DNA from: Gillisella vitis
GTDB lineage: Bacteria > Pseudomonadota > Alphaproteobacteria > Rhizobiales > Rhizobiaceae
Direction of reading: 5' to 3'
DNA length: 64,000 nt
Assembly (NCBI RefSeq): GCF_001541345.2
Contig: NZ_LMVL02000001.1
Location: 186,001-250,000 of the forward strand
Positions within the stretch are counted from its first letter, which is position 1, and the number at the start of each line of letters is the position of its first letter. A program made the translations under genes and the position numbers. The notes beneath the pieces were generated by a model that worked only from the letters and a program-made list of their open reading frames with translations, was not told the origin of the DNA and did no database searches. Shown here piece after piece: positions 52,300 to 59,838 of the stretch.

Positions 52300-53394
52300 T
52301 CATTTGCCCCAGATCTTCTTATAGGCGTCACGATAGCCATTGTCGGGATCGAAGCTGTTTTTCGGTCCGCCATCGAATTCGACATTGTCGGCGGTTACCA
52401 CATGCAGCGGTGACATATAGCCGGACCATTTTTCGCCGTTGAGGGCTCGGTTCAGCTCATCCACCAATTGCCAGCCTTGCAGGTTCAAGGGTTCAGCCAC
52501 CGTCACCTTCTGGTACTGGCCAGCGCGGATGCGTTGATAGGCGGATTCGGAGCCATCCCCTGCGGCAACATTGATCGGTGCATCGGTTCCCCCCTTCCCT
52601 GCCGAGGCGAGCGACGGCCCCATGAAATCGAAGTAAAGGTCGTTGATGGCCAGGGAATGGGTCCAGCTGTCGCCGTATTTCTGCAACAGCGAGGTGGTTA
52701 GCTGCGGCATGCGCTGTGAGGTTTCGGCAATCGGTGTATCGACATAGGCCAGAACCTTGCCGCCCAGCCGCTCGATTTCTTCCTTCATCTTGTCAGCCTT
52801 GGCGATGGCGATCGCATAGGTCGAGTCGGTAAAGATGATGACGCCTGGCTTGCCCTTGGCATCGACATAGGCCCAGTTGGCGGCAGCTTTCGACACTTCC
52901 ATGGCGTCAGTGCTGATATTGGCGAAAAGGCCGTTCTTTTCGTCCGGTCCAATGGTTGGGCCAGCATGCCAGGCGACCAGTGGAATTTTGTTGGCTTTCG
53001 CCTGTTCCAGCGCTGGAGCCTGTTCCACGGCATCGAAACCGTCGATGATGATGGCGTCCGGCTTCAAGGCCATGGCTTGGCCAAAGGCTGCGGTTCGGCC
53101 TCCAATCGAGCCTGCGCCATCCAGCACCTTGACCTGCCAGCCAATGGCCTTGGCCGCCTCCTCGACGCCATTGCTGACACCCAGGATACCACCGTTTTTC
53201 AGATCCCCGGCGAGAACAACGATTGTTTTTCCTGGCTGTGGTTTCGGGGCGCTTTTCGGTCCGTCCCAAGTTGTCACCTTGCTGGCATATTTATCGACCA
53301 CGGCTTTGGCTTCTGCCATCGGATCGGCCCAGGCGTTGCCCGCCGTGAGCAATATCAAGGCGCCGGTTGCTTGCAGGATATGTCTGCGTTTCAT
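52300..53394 (-). CDS. Sugar ABC transporter substrate-binding protein (CUT2)
   Basis: A 364-residue periplasmic binding protein of the ribose/xylose type. It has an N-terminal signal peptide (ILQATGALILLTAGNAWADP) and motifs LKPDAIIIDGFDAVEQAPAL, VPLVAWHAG-like (KIPLVAWHAGP) and the late NLQGWQLVDELNRALNG. The ATG at 53394 has GGGAGG eight bases upstream; ATG 53400 is too close. It is the last gene of its operon, after ATPase and permease, whereas binding proteins are usually first. Ligand is inferred as gluconate, idonate or a related compound from the shared operator. Confidence 0.9.
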   Translation of the reverse strand: MKRRHILQATGALILLTAGNAWADPMAEAKAVVDKYASKVTTWDGPKSAPKPQPGKTIVVLAGDLKNGGILGVSNGVEEAAKAIGWQVKVLDGAGSIGGRTAAFGQAMALKPDAIIIDGFDAVEQAPALEQAKANKIPLVAWHAGPTIGPDEKNGLFANISTDAMEVSKAAANWAYVDAKGKPGVIIFTDSTYAIAIAKADKMKEEIERLGGKVLAYVDTPIAETSQRMPQLTTSLLQKYGDSWTHSLAINDLYFDFMGPSLASAGKGGTDAPINVAAGDGSESAYQRIRAGQYQKVTVAEPLNLQGWQLVDELNRALNGEKWSGYMSPLHVVTADNVEFDGGPKNSFDPDNGYRDAYKKIWGK

Positions 53395-53433
53395 GTCCAT
53401 TCCTCCCTCTGGAAATTACTGAACTGGATGCTG

Positions 53434-54492
53434 TTATTGTTGCTTCGGTTGAGGCGTGCTGGGTGGCGCCATGCGACCCGACAGGCTGCGCCGCCGTTGT
53501 GCGTAGCCAGCAATGCCGATGGCGACCAGCAACGTCACGCCGTTAAACAATGGCTCGACATAGAAGGACCCACCGATCTGCTGGATGCCAGCAATGCCGA
53601 CGGCCAAAATGATCACCCCGATCATCGTACCCCAGACATTGACGCGACCAGGCTTGATGGTGGTGGACCCAAGAAAAGCGCCAACCAGAGCTGGAAGCAG
53701 GTATTCCAAGCCGACGCTGGCCTGGCCGATCCGCAGCTTTGAGGCGAGCAGCACGCCCGCCACCGCAGCCAGTGTGCCTGACGTGACAAAGGCGCCGATG
53801 ACGAAGCGGCGAACGGGAATGCCGTTCAGTGCTGCCGCTTTTGGATTGGCACCGATGGCGTAGACATAGCGGCCAAGCGGTGTGTATTCGAGCACCAGCC
53901 ACATGATCACTGCCAACACCAAAACATAGAATCCGGTAATCGGCAGGCCGAAAACCATGGTGCCATTCAGGCTATAAAAGCCTTGCGGCAACATGCCAAC
54001 CACCTGTCGCCCGCCGGTATGCCAAAGCGCGATGGCGTAAAGCACGGTGCCTGTGCCGAGGGTAGCAATGAAACTATCGATCTTGGCGACTTCGACAAGA
54101 AGGCCGTTGAGAAAGCCGGTGAAGGCACCGAGTGCAATCACGATCAACACGGCCACCGGCCAAGGCAAGCCGAACATGGTTTGCAGGCTGATGGCCAGCA
54201 CGTGCCAGAGCACGATGCCATAGCCAATGGTGAGATCGATGCGTCCAGCAGCCATTGGGATCATGGCCGCCAGCGACAGGATGGCGATAATCGTTTTGTC
54301 GGAGATAATTGACCGTAGGTTCAGAACGGTCGGAAAGGTCTGCGGCAAGAGAATGGAGAACAGCAGGATCAGCCCCACGGTCAATATGACGAGACCGTAA
54401 ACAGGTAGCAGACGCTGGATTTTCTGCGCTGTGCTCATGCCGGAAAGCTCGGCTCGCGTCGGCTCCAGCGCGTTGGATTCGATGGATTGCAT
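53434..54492 (-). CDS. Sugar ABC transporter permease (CUT2)
   Basis: A 352-residue BPD_transp_2-type permease with about eight to ten membrane segments. The family motifs GIVLWHVLAISLQTMFG, AIGANPKAAALNGIPVRRFV and the LLPALVGAFLGSTTIKPGRV loop are visible. A 35-residue hydrophilic N terminus precedes the first helix. It lies between the ATPase gene (16 bases upstream) and the binding-protein gene (39 bases downstream) on the minus strand. Confidence 0.9.
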   Translation of the reverse strand: MQSIESNALEPTRAELSGMSTAQKIQRLLPVYGLVILTVGLILLFSILLPQTFPTVLNLRSIISDKTIIAILSLAAMIPMAAGRIDLTIGYGIVLWHVLAISLQTMFGLPWPVAVLIVIALGAFTGFLNGLLVEVAKIDSFIATLGTGTVLYAIALWHTGGRQVVGMLPQGFYSLNGTMVFGLPITGFYVLVLAVIMWLVLEYTPLGRYVYAIGANPKAAALNGIPVRRFVIGAFVTSGTLAAVAGVLLASKLRIGQASVGLEYLLPALVGAFLGSTTIKPGRVNVWGTMIGVIILAVGIAGIQQIGGSFYVEPLFNGVTLLVAIGIAGYAQRRRSLSGRMAPPSTPQPKQQ

Positions 54493-54508
54493 TGGTTCTC
54501 TCCCAGGT

Positions 54509-56005
54509 TCAGGCCGCGTCCGAGGCGGAGGCTGCGGCGATCACCGCTTCTGTGGTCAGGTCCGGCCCGCTCAACTCTCGCAGGATCTGACCGCGAGAAA
54601 ATACCAGCGCCCGCTGGCAGATATGGGCGATTTCTTCAAAATCGGTGGAGACCACCAGGACGGCCAATCCGCCTTCGACGGCCTCGGCGATCAGGCGATA
54701 GATGTCTGCCTTGGCGCCGACATCGACACCGGCGGTCGGATCTTCCGCTACCAGCAGGCGACGGCCTGTCGCAAGCCAGCGACCCACCACGACTTTTTGT
54801 TGGTTGCCGCCGGAAAGCGCTTCTATGGCAAGGCTCTGGTCGTTGGGCCGTAAGCCGACGCGCGCGCCAATCGCATAGGCTTGCGCGGCTTCCTTGGCAG
54901 GGGTCAGAAAGGAAAGGAGGCTGCGGCCTGAGGCGGCAGGATTGATGAAGGTGTTTTCCCGCAGGCTCAAGGACATGGCGACCGACTCTTCTGTTCTGTC
55001 GCGGGCAATCAATCCGACCCCGCTGGCCATGGCTGTTGAGGGGTTGGTGAGATCGACAGGGCGGCCGGAAATCGTAACGGAGCCGGAGGCGGGCTCGGCG
55101 CCGAACAAGGCGCGACCAACCAACTCATGACCTGCGCCGCGCAGCCCGACCAGTCCGAGCAATTCACCTTGGCGGATGTCGAAATTGACCGGCCCCGCCC
55201 CGCGGCATCCAAGATCTCGGACGGTGACGATTGCTGGTCCTGCGGGGCTTGTGCTCTTGGTGAAGAGCTGGTCGGCCTTGCGCCCGACGATCATCCTGAT
55301 CAATTCATCAGGTGTTGTTTGGTTTACGGGCTTTTCTCCAACCAGCTGTCCATCTCGCAGGACGGCGACGCGGTCGGCGATGCGGAAGATTTCGTCAAGG
55401 CGGTGCGAGACATAGATCATTGCCACACCACGTTCTTTTAAAGGGCGGATCGCCGCAAAGAGTTTTTCGACTTCATCAGCCGGTAAGCTTGCAGTCGGCT
55501 CATCCAGCACCAGAACGTCTGCTTCGACTGCCAGTGCTCGGGCAATGGCTACCAGTGATTTTTCTGTCCGTGTCAGGCTCTGGATACGTGTGGAGGCATC
55601 GAAGTTGCAGCCGACGAGCGCAAGGGCTTCTGCGGTCCGCCGTTCGGTGGCTTTCCAGTTGATAAGGCGGTTGCGTAATGAATAGCCTTGGGCAAGGCCG
55701 ACATTTTCTGCAACGGTCATCCATTCGATCAGGCCCAGATCTTGATGTATGAAGGCAACGGACTGACGCTGGTTTGGCTTTGGTGGGCGGTGATTATAGA
55801 TCTGTCCACGAAATCTAATTTCACCGGTGTCTGGCTTGTAAATACCTGCGAGGGTCTTGATCAGGGTTGATTTTCCAGCACCGTTTTCGCCAAGCAGTGC
55901 CAGGATTTCACCCGGTCGCAGGTCAAGCGAGACATTTGACAGGGCGCGCGTTCCGCCGAAGGTTTTTGTGATCGCACAAAATTCCAGTAGTTTTTCGTCG
56001 ACCAT
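54509..56005 (-). CDS. Sugar ABC transporter ATP-binding protein (CUT2, double domain)
   Basis: A 498-residue fused double ATPase of the RbsA/XylG type. The first half has Walker A LLGENGAGKSTLIKTLAG and VLVLDEPTASLPADEV; the second half has a degenerate Walker A-like region (GLVGLRGAGHELVGRALFG) and signature LSGGNQQKVVVGRWL, as usual for the class. The start is ATG 56005 with GGGAGG upstream; the frame extends to 56026. It is the first gene of the operon, with a perfect LacI-type operator (56040-56055) 35 bases upstream of its start. Confidence 0.92.
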   Translation of the reverse strand: MVDEKLLEFCAITKTFGGTRALSNVSLDLRPGEILALLGENGAGKSTLIKTLAGIYKPDTGEIRFRGQIYNHRPPKPNQRQSVAFIHQDLGLIEWMTVAENVGLAQGYSLRNRLINWKATERRTAEALALVGCNFDASTRIQSLTRTEKSLVAIARALAVEADVLVLDEPTASLPADEVEKLFAAIRPLKERGVAMIYVSHRLDEIFRIADRVAVLRDGQLVGEKPVNQTTPDELIRMIVGRKADQLFTKSTSPAGPAIVTVRDLGCRGAGPVNFDIRQGELLGLVGLRGAGHELVGRALFGAEPASGSVTISGRPVDLTNPSTAMASGVGLIARDRTEESVAMSLSLRENTFINPAASGRSLLSFLTPAKEAAQAYAIGARVGLRPNDQSLAIEALSGGNQQKVVVGRWLATGRRLLVAEDPTAGVDVGAKADIYRLIAEAVEGGLAVLVVSTDFEEIAHICQRALVFSRGQILRELSGPDLTTEAVIAAASASDAA

Positions 56006-56039
56006 TGTTACTCCTCCCAAAGTCACAGAAACTTAGCGT

Positions 56040-56055
56040 ATGTTATCGATAACAT
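56040..56055. promoter_or_regulatory. LacI/GntR-type operator, copy 2
   Basis: ATGTTATCGATAACAT, identical in all 16 bases to the site at 48572-48587. It lies 35 bases upstream of the ATPase start of the CUT2 importer operon, where a repressor would block transcription initiation or early elongation. The identity implies that one regulator, most simply the LacI-family protein at 51241-52254, controls both the metabolic genes and this importer. Confidence 0.85.
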
Positions 56056-56196
56056 GTCGTCAAGTGACCTTCTAAAAAGCACATAAAGGTGGATTAATGG
56101 GAGGTATTACTTTAAATTGTAAATGCGTAATTGCAAGTTATGCGCTAGTTATAGGCAGTCACGCGCTAGGAGAATTCGAGCGCTGTTTTCTGAAGG

Positions 56197-56264
56197 GGAG
56201 ACTGAAGCAAGTGTCGCTTGGTACGCGATGCTTTAATTTGCCAAGCAAGAAAGCTTCGGTCTCC
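56197..56264. other. Nested inverted repeat / possible structured RNA
   Basis: GGAGACTGAAGC (56197-56208) pairs with GCTTCGGTCTCC (56253-56264), 11 of 12 Watson-Crick with one wobble. Inside, GCTTGG (56216-56221) pairs perfectly with CCAAGC (56241-56246). The result is a two-tier stem-loop of 68 bases in a region without genes. It could be a small RNA, an attenuator, or the end of a decayed mobile element. Confidence 0.5.
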
Positions 56265-57110
56265 TTTCGTTACGAACCTTTGTGGATGTTTCTCCGTCGT
56301 GGTCTGCTTGTTCAGATTGCGCTCTGGGTGAAGAAGCGCCGCGATAACAGGGGGCGAGCCGATAGGTTTTGCGCGAGCTTTCTGTCTTGCGCGGTTCCTT
56401 TTCAACAGGGGCCATGGGAAGAAAAAGGGCGCCTCTATGAAGGTGAGCTTTGACATGAAGTTGATGTTGTCGGTTGGTTTTCAGCGTGTCGTCGCTGGGG
56501 GGGGGCGGGAGTGTTCGTGAGTTGAATAATAGTGGGCTTTTTTGGGTGGTCCGCGATGGTCTAAATAGGGATCGGTCGTGCCTCTCTTGAATATTGTCGT
56601 CTTAATCGGTTGGGGCGGAGCTCAGCGCGCTCGTTTTTTGTCACCGCGGCTTTAACGTAGTTCTCGCGATGACGTTTGTGTTTGAAGCTTGAGGTGCTTC
56701 GATCTTAACGTGGTTTCATTGAAAGCGACGTTACGGATGGGGTCCTCTTCCCTGCCTCTGCCTCTGCCTCTGCCTCTGCCCCTGCCCCTGCTCTGTGGTC
56801 CTGCCGGTTATGCGTTGAGATGTCATGGTTGAGCGTTGGCGATTTTGCGGCCTTTAATGTTTCTGGTTCTTGCTCGTTTTCTTGCCGGGTGTCGAAATTC
56901 ACGGCGATGAACTATTCCTTTTAAGCATGCTTTTATGCTGAGGCTCGATCCTGTGGGTTAATGGTTCGCGTAAGCAAATGTGCTGCTAAGGACGCGTGCG
57001 CGTCGCGGGCTTCTATTGGCCCGAGCTGAGGTTTCGATCGTCTGGAAACCAGAGAAGGTCACTCGCTTTTCTTGCGGAAGGCGCATTTTTAAGGCGATGG
57101 ATCTTGCGCT

Positions 57111-57159
57111 GTTGACAGCTGTCAACGCCAGAAAATGCGCGGCGTTGACAGCTGTCAAC
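57111..57159. other. Pair of perfect parS-like palindromes
   Basis: GTTGACAGCTGTCAAC occurs twice, at 57111-57126 and 57144-57159, with starts 33 bases apart (about three helical turns). Each copy is a perfect 16-bp palindrome and fits the repABC centromere consensus GTTNNCNGCNNNNAAC at every defined position. RepB of the operon at 21406-22488 is the expected binder. They are about 32 kb from repC, whereas plasmid parS sites are usually in or next to repABC. Confidence 0.8.
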
Positions 57160-57302
57160 AGTGACCTTCTGTCTGCCGCATCTAAGCAGACTTCGGCGCT
57201 GTAATGAAGTGGGTAGCCTTGGGGAATTCTGGTCGAAAAGATGCAACGTCAAGAGCTGCCTTTAACTCCAAGTGTTCCGCATAGTTTTGGGTGTGTAGCC
57301 TG

Positions 57303-57404
57303 AGTGCGTACGCAAACTAAAAATGGTTGGCGAGCGTAAAATTCACCACTTCTTTACTCCTGCCAGTGCATAACTCAGCCAAGCGCGAAATGTAGTGCGT
57401 ACGC
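57303..57404. repeat. Direct repeats AGTGCGTACGC
   Basis: AGTGCGTACGC occurs at 57303-57313 and again at 57394-57404, starts 91 bases apart. Each contains the 8-bp palindrome GCGTACGC. They lie 160-260 bases upstream of the small gene at 57562, so they may be binding sites for a regulator of that gene. Confidence 0.5.
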
Positions 57405-57561
57405 GCGGTTTTCTTCTGAGCAGAAGCCATTGGCTTTTACGCTCCAACAGGTTGCCCCTGTCATTCACGATAAAACATCCCTAGTTTTTTAAGGTCTGCC
57501 TCGACTTCGCCATGCGAATCGTGTCAGCGCACTGCTCCAATAAAAAAACAGGAGTGGGTCC

Positions 57562-57894
57562 ATGGCTCGTTTCGATCATGAAGACCAACTGGCCGATATT
57601 ATGCGGCAATTTTTCGAAGTGCGTGATGCAGCGCGTGCCTTACGGGTTCGTCTGGAAACCCAGCGGCGAGAGATGGGTGTGTCGGTCGCCGCGTTTTATG
57701 ATCCTCGCAGCAATCCGGTCTATGCTGCAGATATTCTTCGCCATCTTGATTTGCGCCAAAGTCAGGCGAACCTTCTTGAGGCCGCCGAAAGGAAAGTTAC
57801 GGGTCCGTCGTCAACGGAGAACGACGACGAGCAAACCGAGATGATTGGATCGCTTTTTTTTCAGGACGATGAAAATCTCGGTACCAAAGAGTAA
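57562..57894 (+). CDS. Hypothetical protein, possibly plasmid-associated
   Basis: A 110-residue protein with a good ribosome-binding site (ACAGGAG) upstream. The first 70 residues are helical and basic (DAARALRVRLETQRREMGVS); the end is acidic (SSTENDDEQTEM, then FFQDDENLGTKE). I do not recognise the family. It is the only believable gene in 2.5 kb of otherwise non-coding sequence next to the parS-like sites, and is on the same strand as the DUF1612 gene downstream. A DNA-associated role is possible but unsupported. Confidence 0.55.
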   Translation: MARFDHEDQLADIMRQFFEVRDAARALRVRLETQRREMGVSVAAFYDPRSNPVYAADILRHLDLRQSQANLLEAAERKVTGPSSTENDDEQTEMIGSLFFQDDENLGTKE

Positions 57895-58598
57895 TCCAAA
57901 TTCGCGAAGGGATCCGCTTGGCGCCGCCGATTTGAAATCACATCATTGCGATCCGCATCCCGTCTCGTATGATTCAAGCTACAATGGCATGGTGCGTGAA
58001 AACCGCACCATGTGGTAGGCTTTGCCAGCACACACGGTCTGCGAAGAACGCTTCCTCAATCAATAGCTGCCTGTTGGCTGGCAATCGGTTTTCCGCATCC
58101 CTCAACTGCGTCTAAGATTTGGTTCCCGCAGTATGGCAAAAGAAGCCGAGCAGGGTAGGGCGCTATGGAACCATTATGCAGCTGCGACGGAGGGGTCGTT
58201 TTAGCCTCAAGGGATCTCAACTCGCCCAATGCAATTCAGGGTTCACAGTCAGTGCATAATCCATACATCAAGTCGGTTCATGCTCGCAGTGTGATGTAAG
58301 TTCAATTCTCCTTCGCTCAAACCGTACCCCCTTTTACACGGTCCAAAAGATGTAGAACCTATTACGGCAAGGTGGATTTTTTCATGCCTTTACCGTAATC
58401 ATCGCGAAAAGATGTAGGCATGTGTTTTCCACCATTACCAAGTCAAAAGCGAAAATAGGCTTTTCATCCGGTGCCAGTCATGGCATAATACCTGCAGACA
58501 ATCGCCAAGACGCCAAATTCTGTTGATTTTCACGATATGCCTGGCGAAAGCGAAAGCCCCCTTCCTTTTCATTGTCTCATTCGTGTAACGTAAATTCA
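57895..58598. other. 700-base region with a repeat-flanked palindrome
   Basis: No gene is supported here. Close to the DUF1612 start there is an organised element at 58345-58417: direct repeats AAAAGATGTAG (58345-58355 and 58407-58417) flank an inverted repeat ATTACGG (58361-58367) / CCGTAAT (58393-58399). The remainder shows no recognisable structure. Confidence 0.5.
58345..58417. promoter_or_regulatory. Repeat-flanked inverted repeat upstream of DUF1612 gene
   Basis: AAAAGATGTAG (58345-58355) is repeated exactly at 58407-58417. Between the copies, ATTACGG (58361-58367) and CCGTAAT (58393-58399) form a 7-bp inverted repeat extended by CAAGG/CCTT. The block lies 180-255 bases upstream of a regulator with a predicted helix-turn-helix, so an autoregulatory operator or an iteron-like element is plausible. 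Confidence 0.5.
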
Positions 58599-59708
58599 AT
58601 GCGTTACGTGATCGATTCATTGCCCTGGCAAAAGCTTGTTCTGCCGCTCGCAGCGGCAGGTGAAGCACTTGTGCGTCTGGATGAGCGCGCTGCTCGTTCA
58701 GCTGTCGGGAGCGGATTGCGTGAACGGCTACATTATGCCGATGCCATTGCCTCTTTATGGGTAGATGGCGAATTGGTTCATATGGAAGATTTGGTCTTTC
58801 ATGATGCCCGAATGGACACGCGCACTCCCACCCACGAACTGACCATTGCCCATCTGATTTTGCGCAGCCGCCGAGAGCTTGTTCAGCGTGAGCCTTCCTG
58901 GGCATTCAGCGATTTGGGTTTGCAACGGCTTCGTGGCCGTGACCATTGGCTCTCGCAGGAGATGACGCTGCCTATGCCGCAGGCCACATCCGTGCACGAG
59001 GAACCTGCTACGGAAGGCAGCGTCGATGATGCCTTTCAGGCAGAACTGGATCGCTTCGATGCTGTTTTGAAGCGAAGTGAAACCGTACTCGACGATGTCG
59101 GCAAGATGCGGGTGCGACCGCGTGCTGAAGATCCGCAGGCTGTGGTTTATGATCCGGACTGGAATGAGGAGGCGCGGCTTGCAGAGTGGCAGACGCTACT
59201 TGGCGATGTTCAGGCGCTTCCTCCGGTGCTTGCCGCAGCCTGCCTGCTCGATGCCTGGCAGAGCCAAGAGGTCAGCGAGCATAGTCCCTGGCTTGGTCGC
59301 CTTTTGGCCGCCGCTTATTTGCAAAAGGCCGGTGTGGCGCAATTCCATCTTCCGGCACTATCGGTCGGATTGCGGGCTGTGCCGCGCGAACAGCGCCAGT
59401 CTCCCAATCGCACACAGCGTCTGCTCGCCATTCTTGAGGCATTCGAAAAAGGCGCGCAATTGGGTTTGAAGGAACATGACAGACTGATATTGGCGCGGGG
59501 CAATCTGGAACGGCGCACTATTGGTAAGCGCGGTTCGTCAAAGCTACCCGACCTGATCGATCTCGTCTTATCGCGTCCGCTCGTATCGGCTGGCCTTGTT
59601 GCCAAATATCTGGAGGTCACACCGCAAGGCGCGCTCGGCCTGATCCGGCAATTGCCGCTGCGAGAATTGACCGGACGAGGGCGCTATCGTGCCTGGGGTA
59701 TTCTGTAA
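58599..59708 (+). CDS. DUF1612/HTH_13 DNA-binding protein (RHE_PE00001 family)
   Basis: A 369-residue protein matching the rhizobial RHE_PE00001 family. The N-terminal half covers DUF1612 (LVRLDERAARSAVGSGLRER, HMEDLVFHDARMDTRTPTHE, LILRSRRELVQREPSWAFSD). The C-terminal 60 residues form a helix-turn-helix (LVSAGLVAKYLEVTPQGALG, ending LTGRGRYRAWGIL). These genes are very common on rhizobial plasmids, often near replication or partition regions, but have no established function. The start at 58599 fits the family; the frame begins at 58572. Confidence 0.88.
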   Translation: MRYVIDSLPWQKLVLPLAAAGEALVRLDERAARSAVGSGLRERLHYADAIASLWVDGELVHMEDLVFHDARMDTRTPTHELTIAHLILRSRRELVQREPSWAFSDLGLQRLRGRDHWLSQEMTLPMPQATSVHEEPATEGSVDDAFQAELDRFDAVLKRSETVLDDVGKMRVRPRAEDPQAVVYDPDWNEEARLAEWQTLLGDVQALPPVLAAACLLDAWQSQEVSEHSPWLGRLLAAAYLQKAGVAQFHLPALSVGLRAVPREQRQSPNRTQRLLAILEAFEKGAQLGLKEHDRLILARGNLERRTIGKRGSSKLPDLIDLVLSRPLVSAGLVAKYLEVTPQGALGLIRQLPLRELTGRGRYRAWGIL

Positions 59709-59838
59709 TTGTGCAGCGGAAAGTCTATGCTGCAATGCAGCATATATAATACTACTAATCAGCTTTACAGCTCTCATATTTCTGCTTATGAATTTAAGCA
59801 GACGTCATGGAGGTGACGTCTTTTTTGGGAGGACATCC

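Larger units (their letters stand above)
56056..57561. other. 1.5-kb gene-poor region with palindromes and simple repeats
   Basis: No frame here shows family similarity. Features seen: a nested hairpin at 56197-56264; a run of nine G at 56497-56505; a simple repeat of CCTCTG (four copies) and CCCCTG (two copies) at about 56755-56789; two perfect parS-like palindromes at 57111-57126 and 57144-57159; and an 11-bp direct repeat AGTGCGTACGC at 57303-57313 and 57394-57404. The lack of coding and the parS-like sites suggest a structural role, such as a partition region. Confidence 0.6.

Noticed and set aside
55991..56005. Alternative upstream start of the CUT2 ATPase at 56026
   Set aside because: The ATG at 56005 has the proper ribosome-binding site spacing and the family N terminus.
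56097..56456. Two opposite frames of about 96-118 codons over the nested hairpin
   Set aside because: Both are basic, low in typical protein patterns and overlap each other; the hairpin explains the sequence better.
56755..56789. Short tandem repeat considered as a CRISPR or iteron array
   Set aside because: Unit is only six bases and imperfect, without spacers; it is a simple sequence repeat.
56705..56902. 65-codon minus-strand frame with an alternating Ala-Glu run
   Set aside because: The Ala-Glu run is just the CCTCTG simple repeat read as codons.
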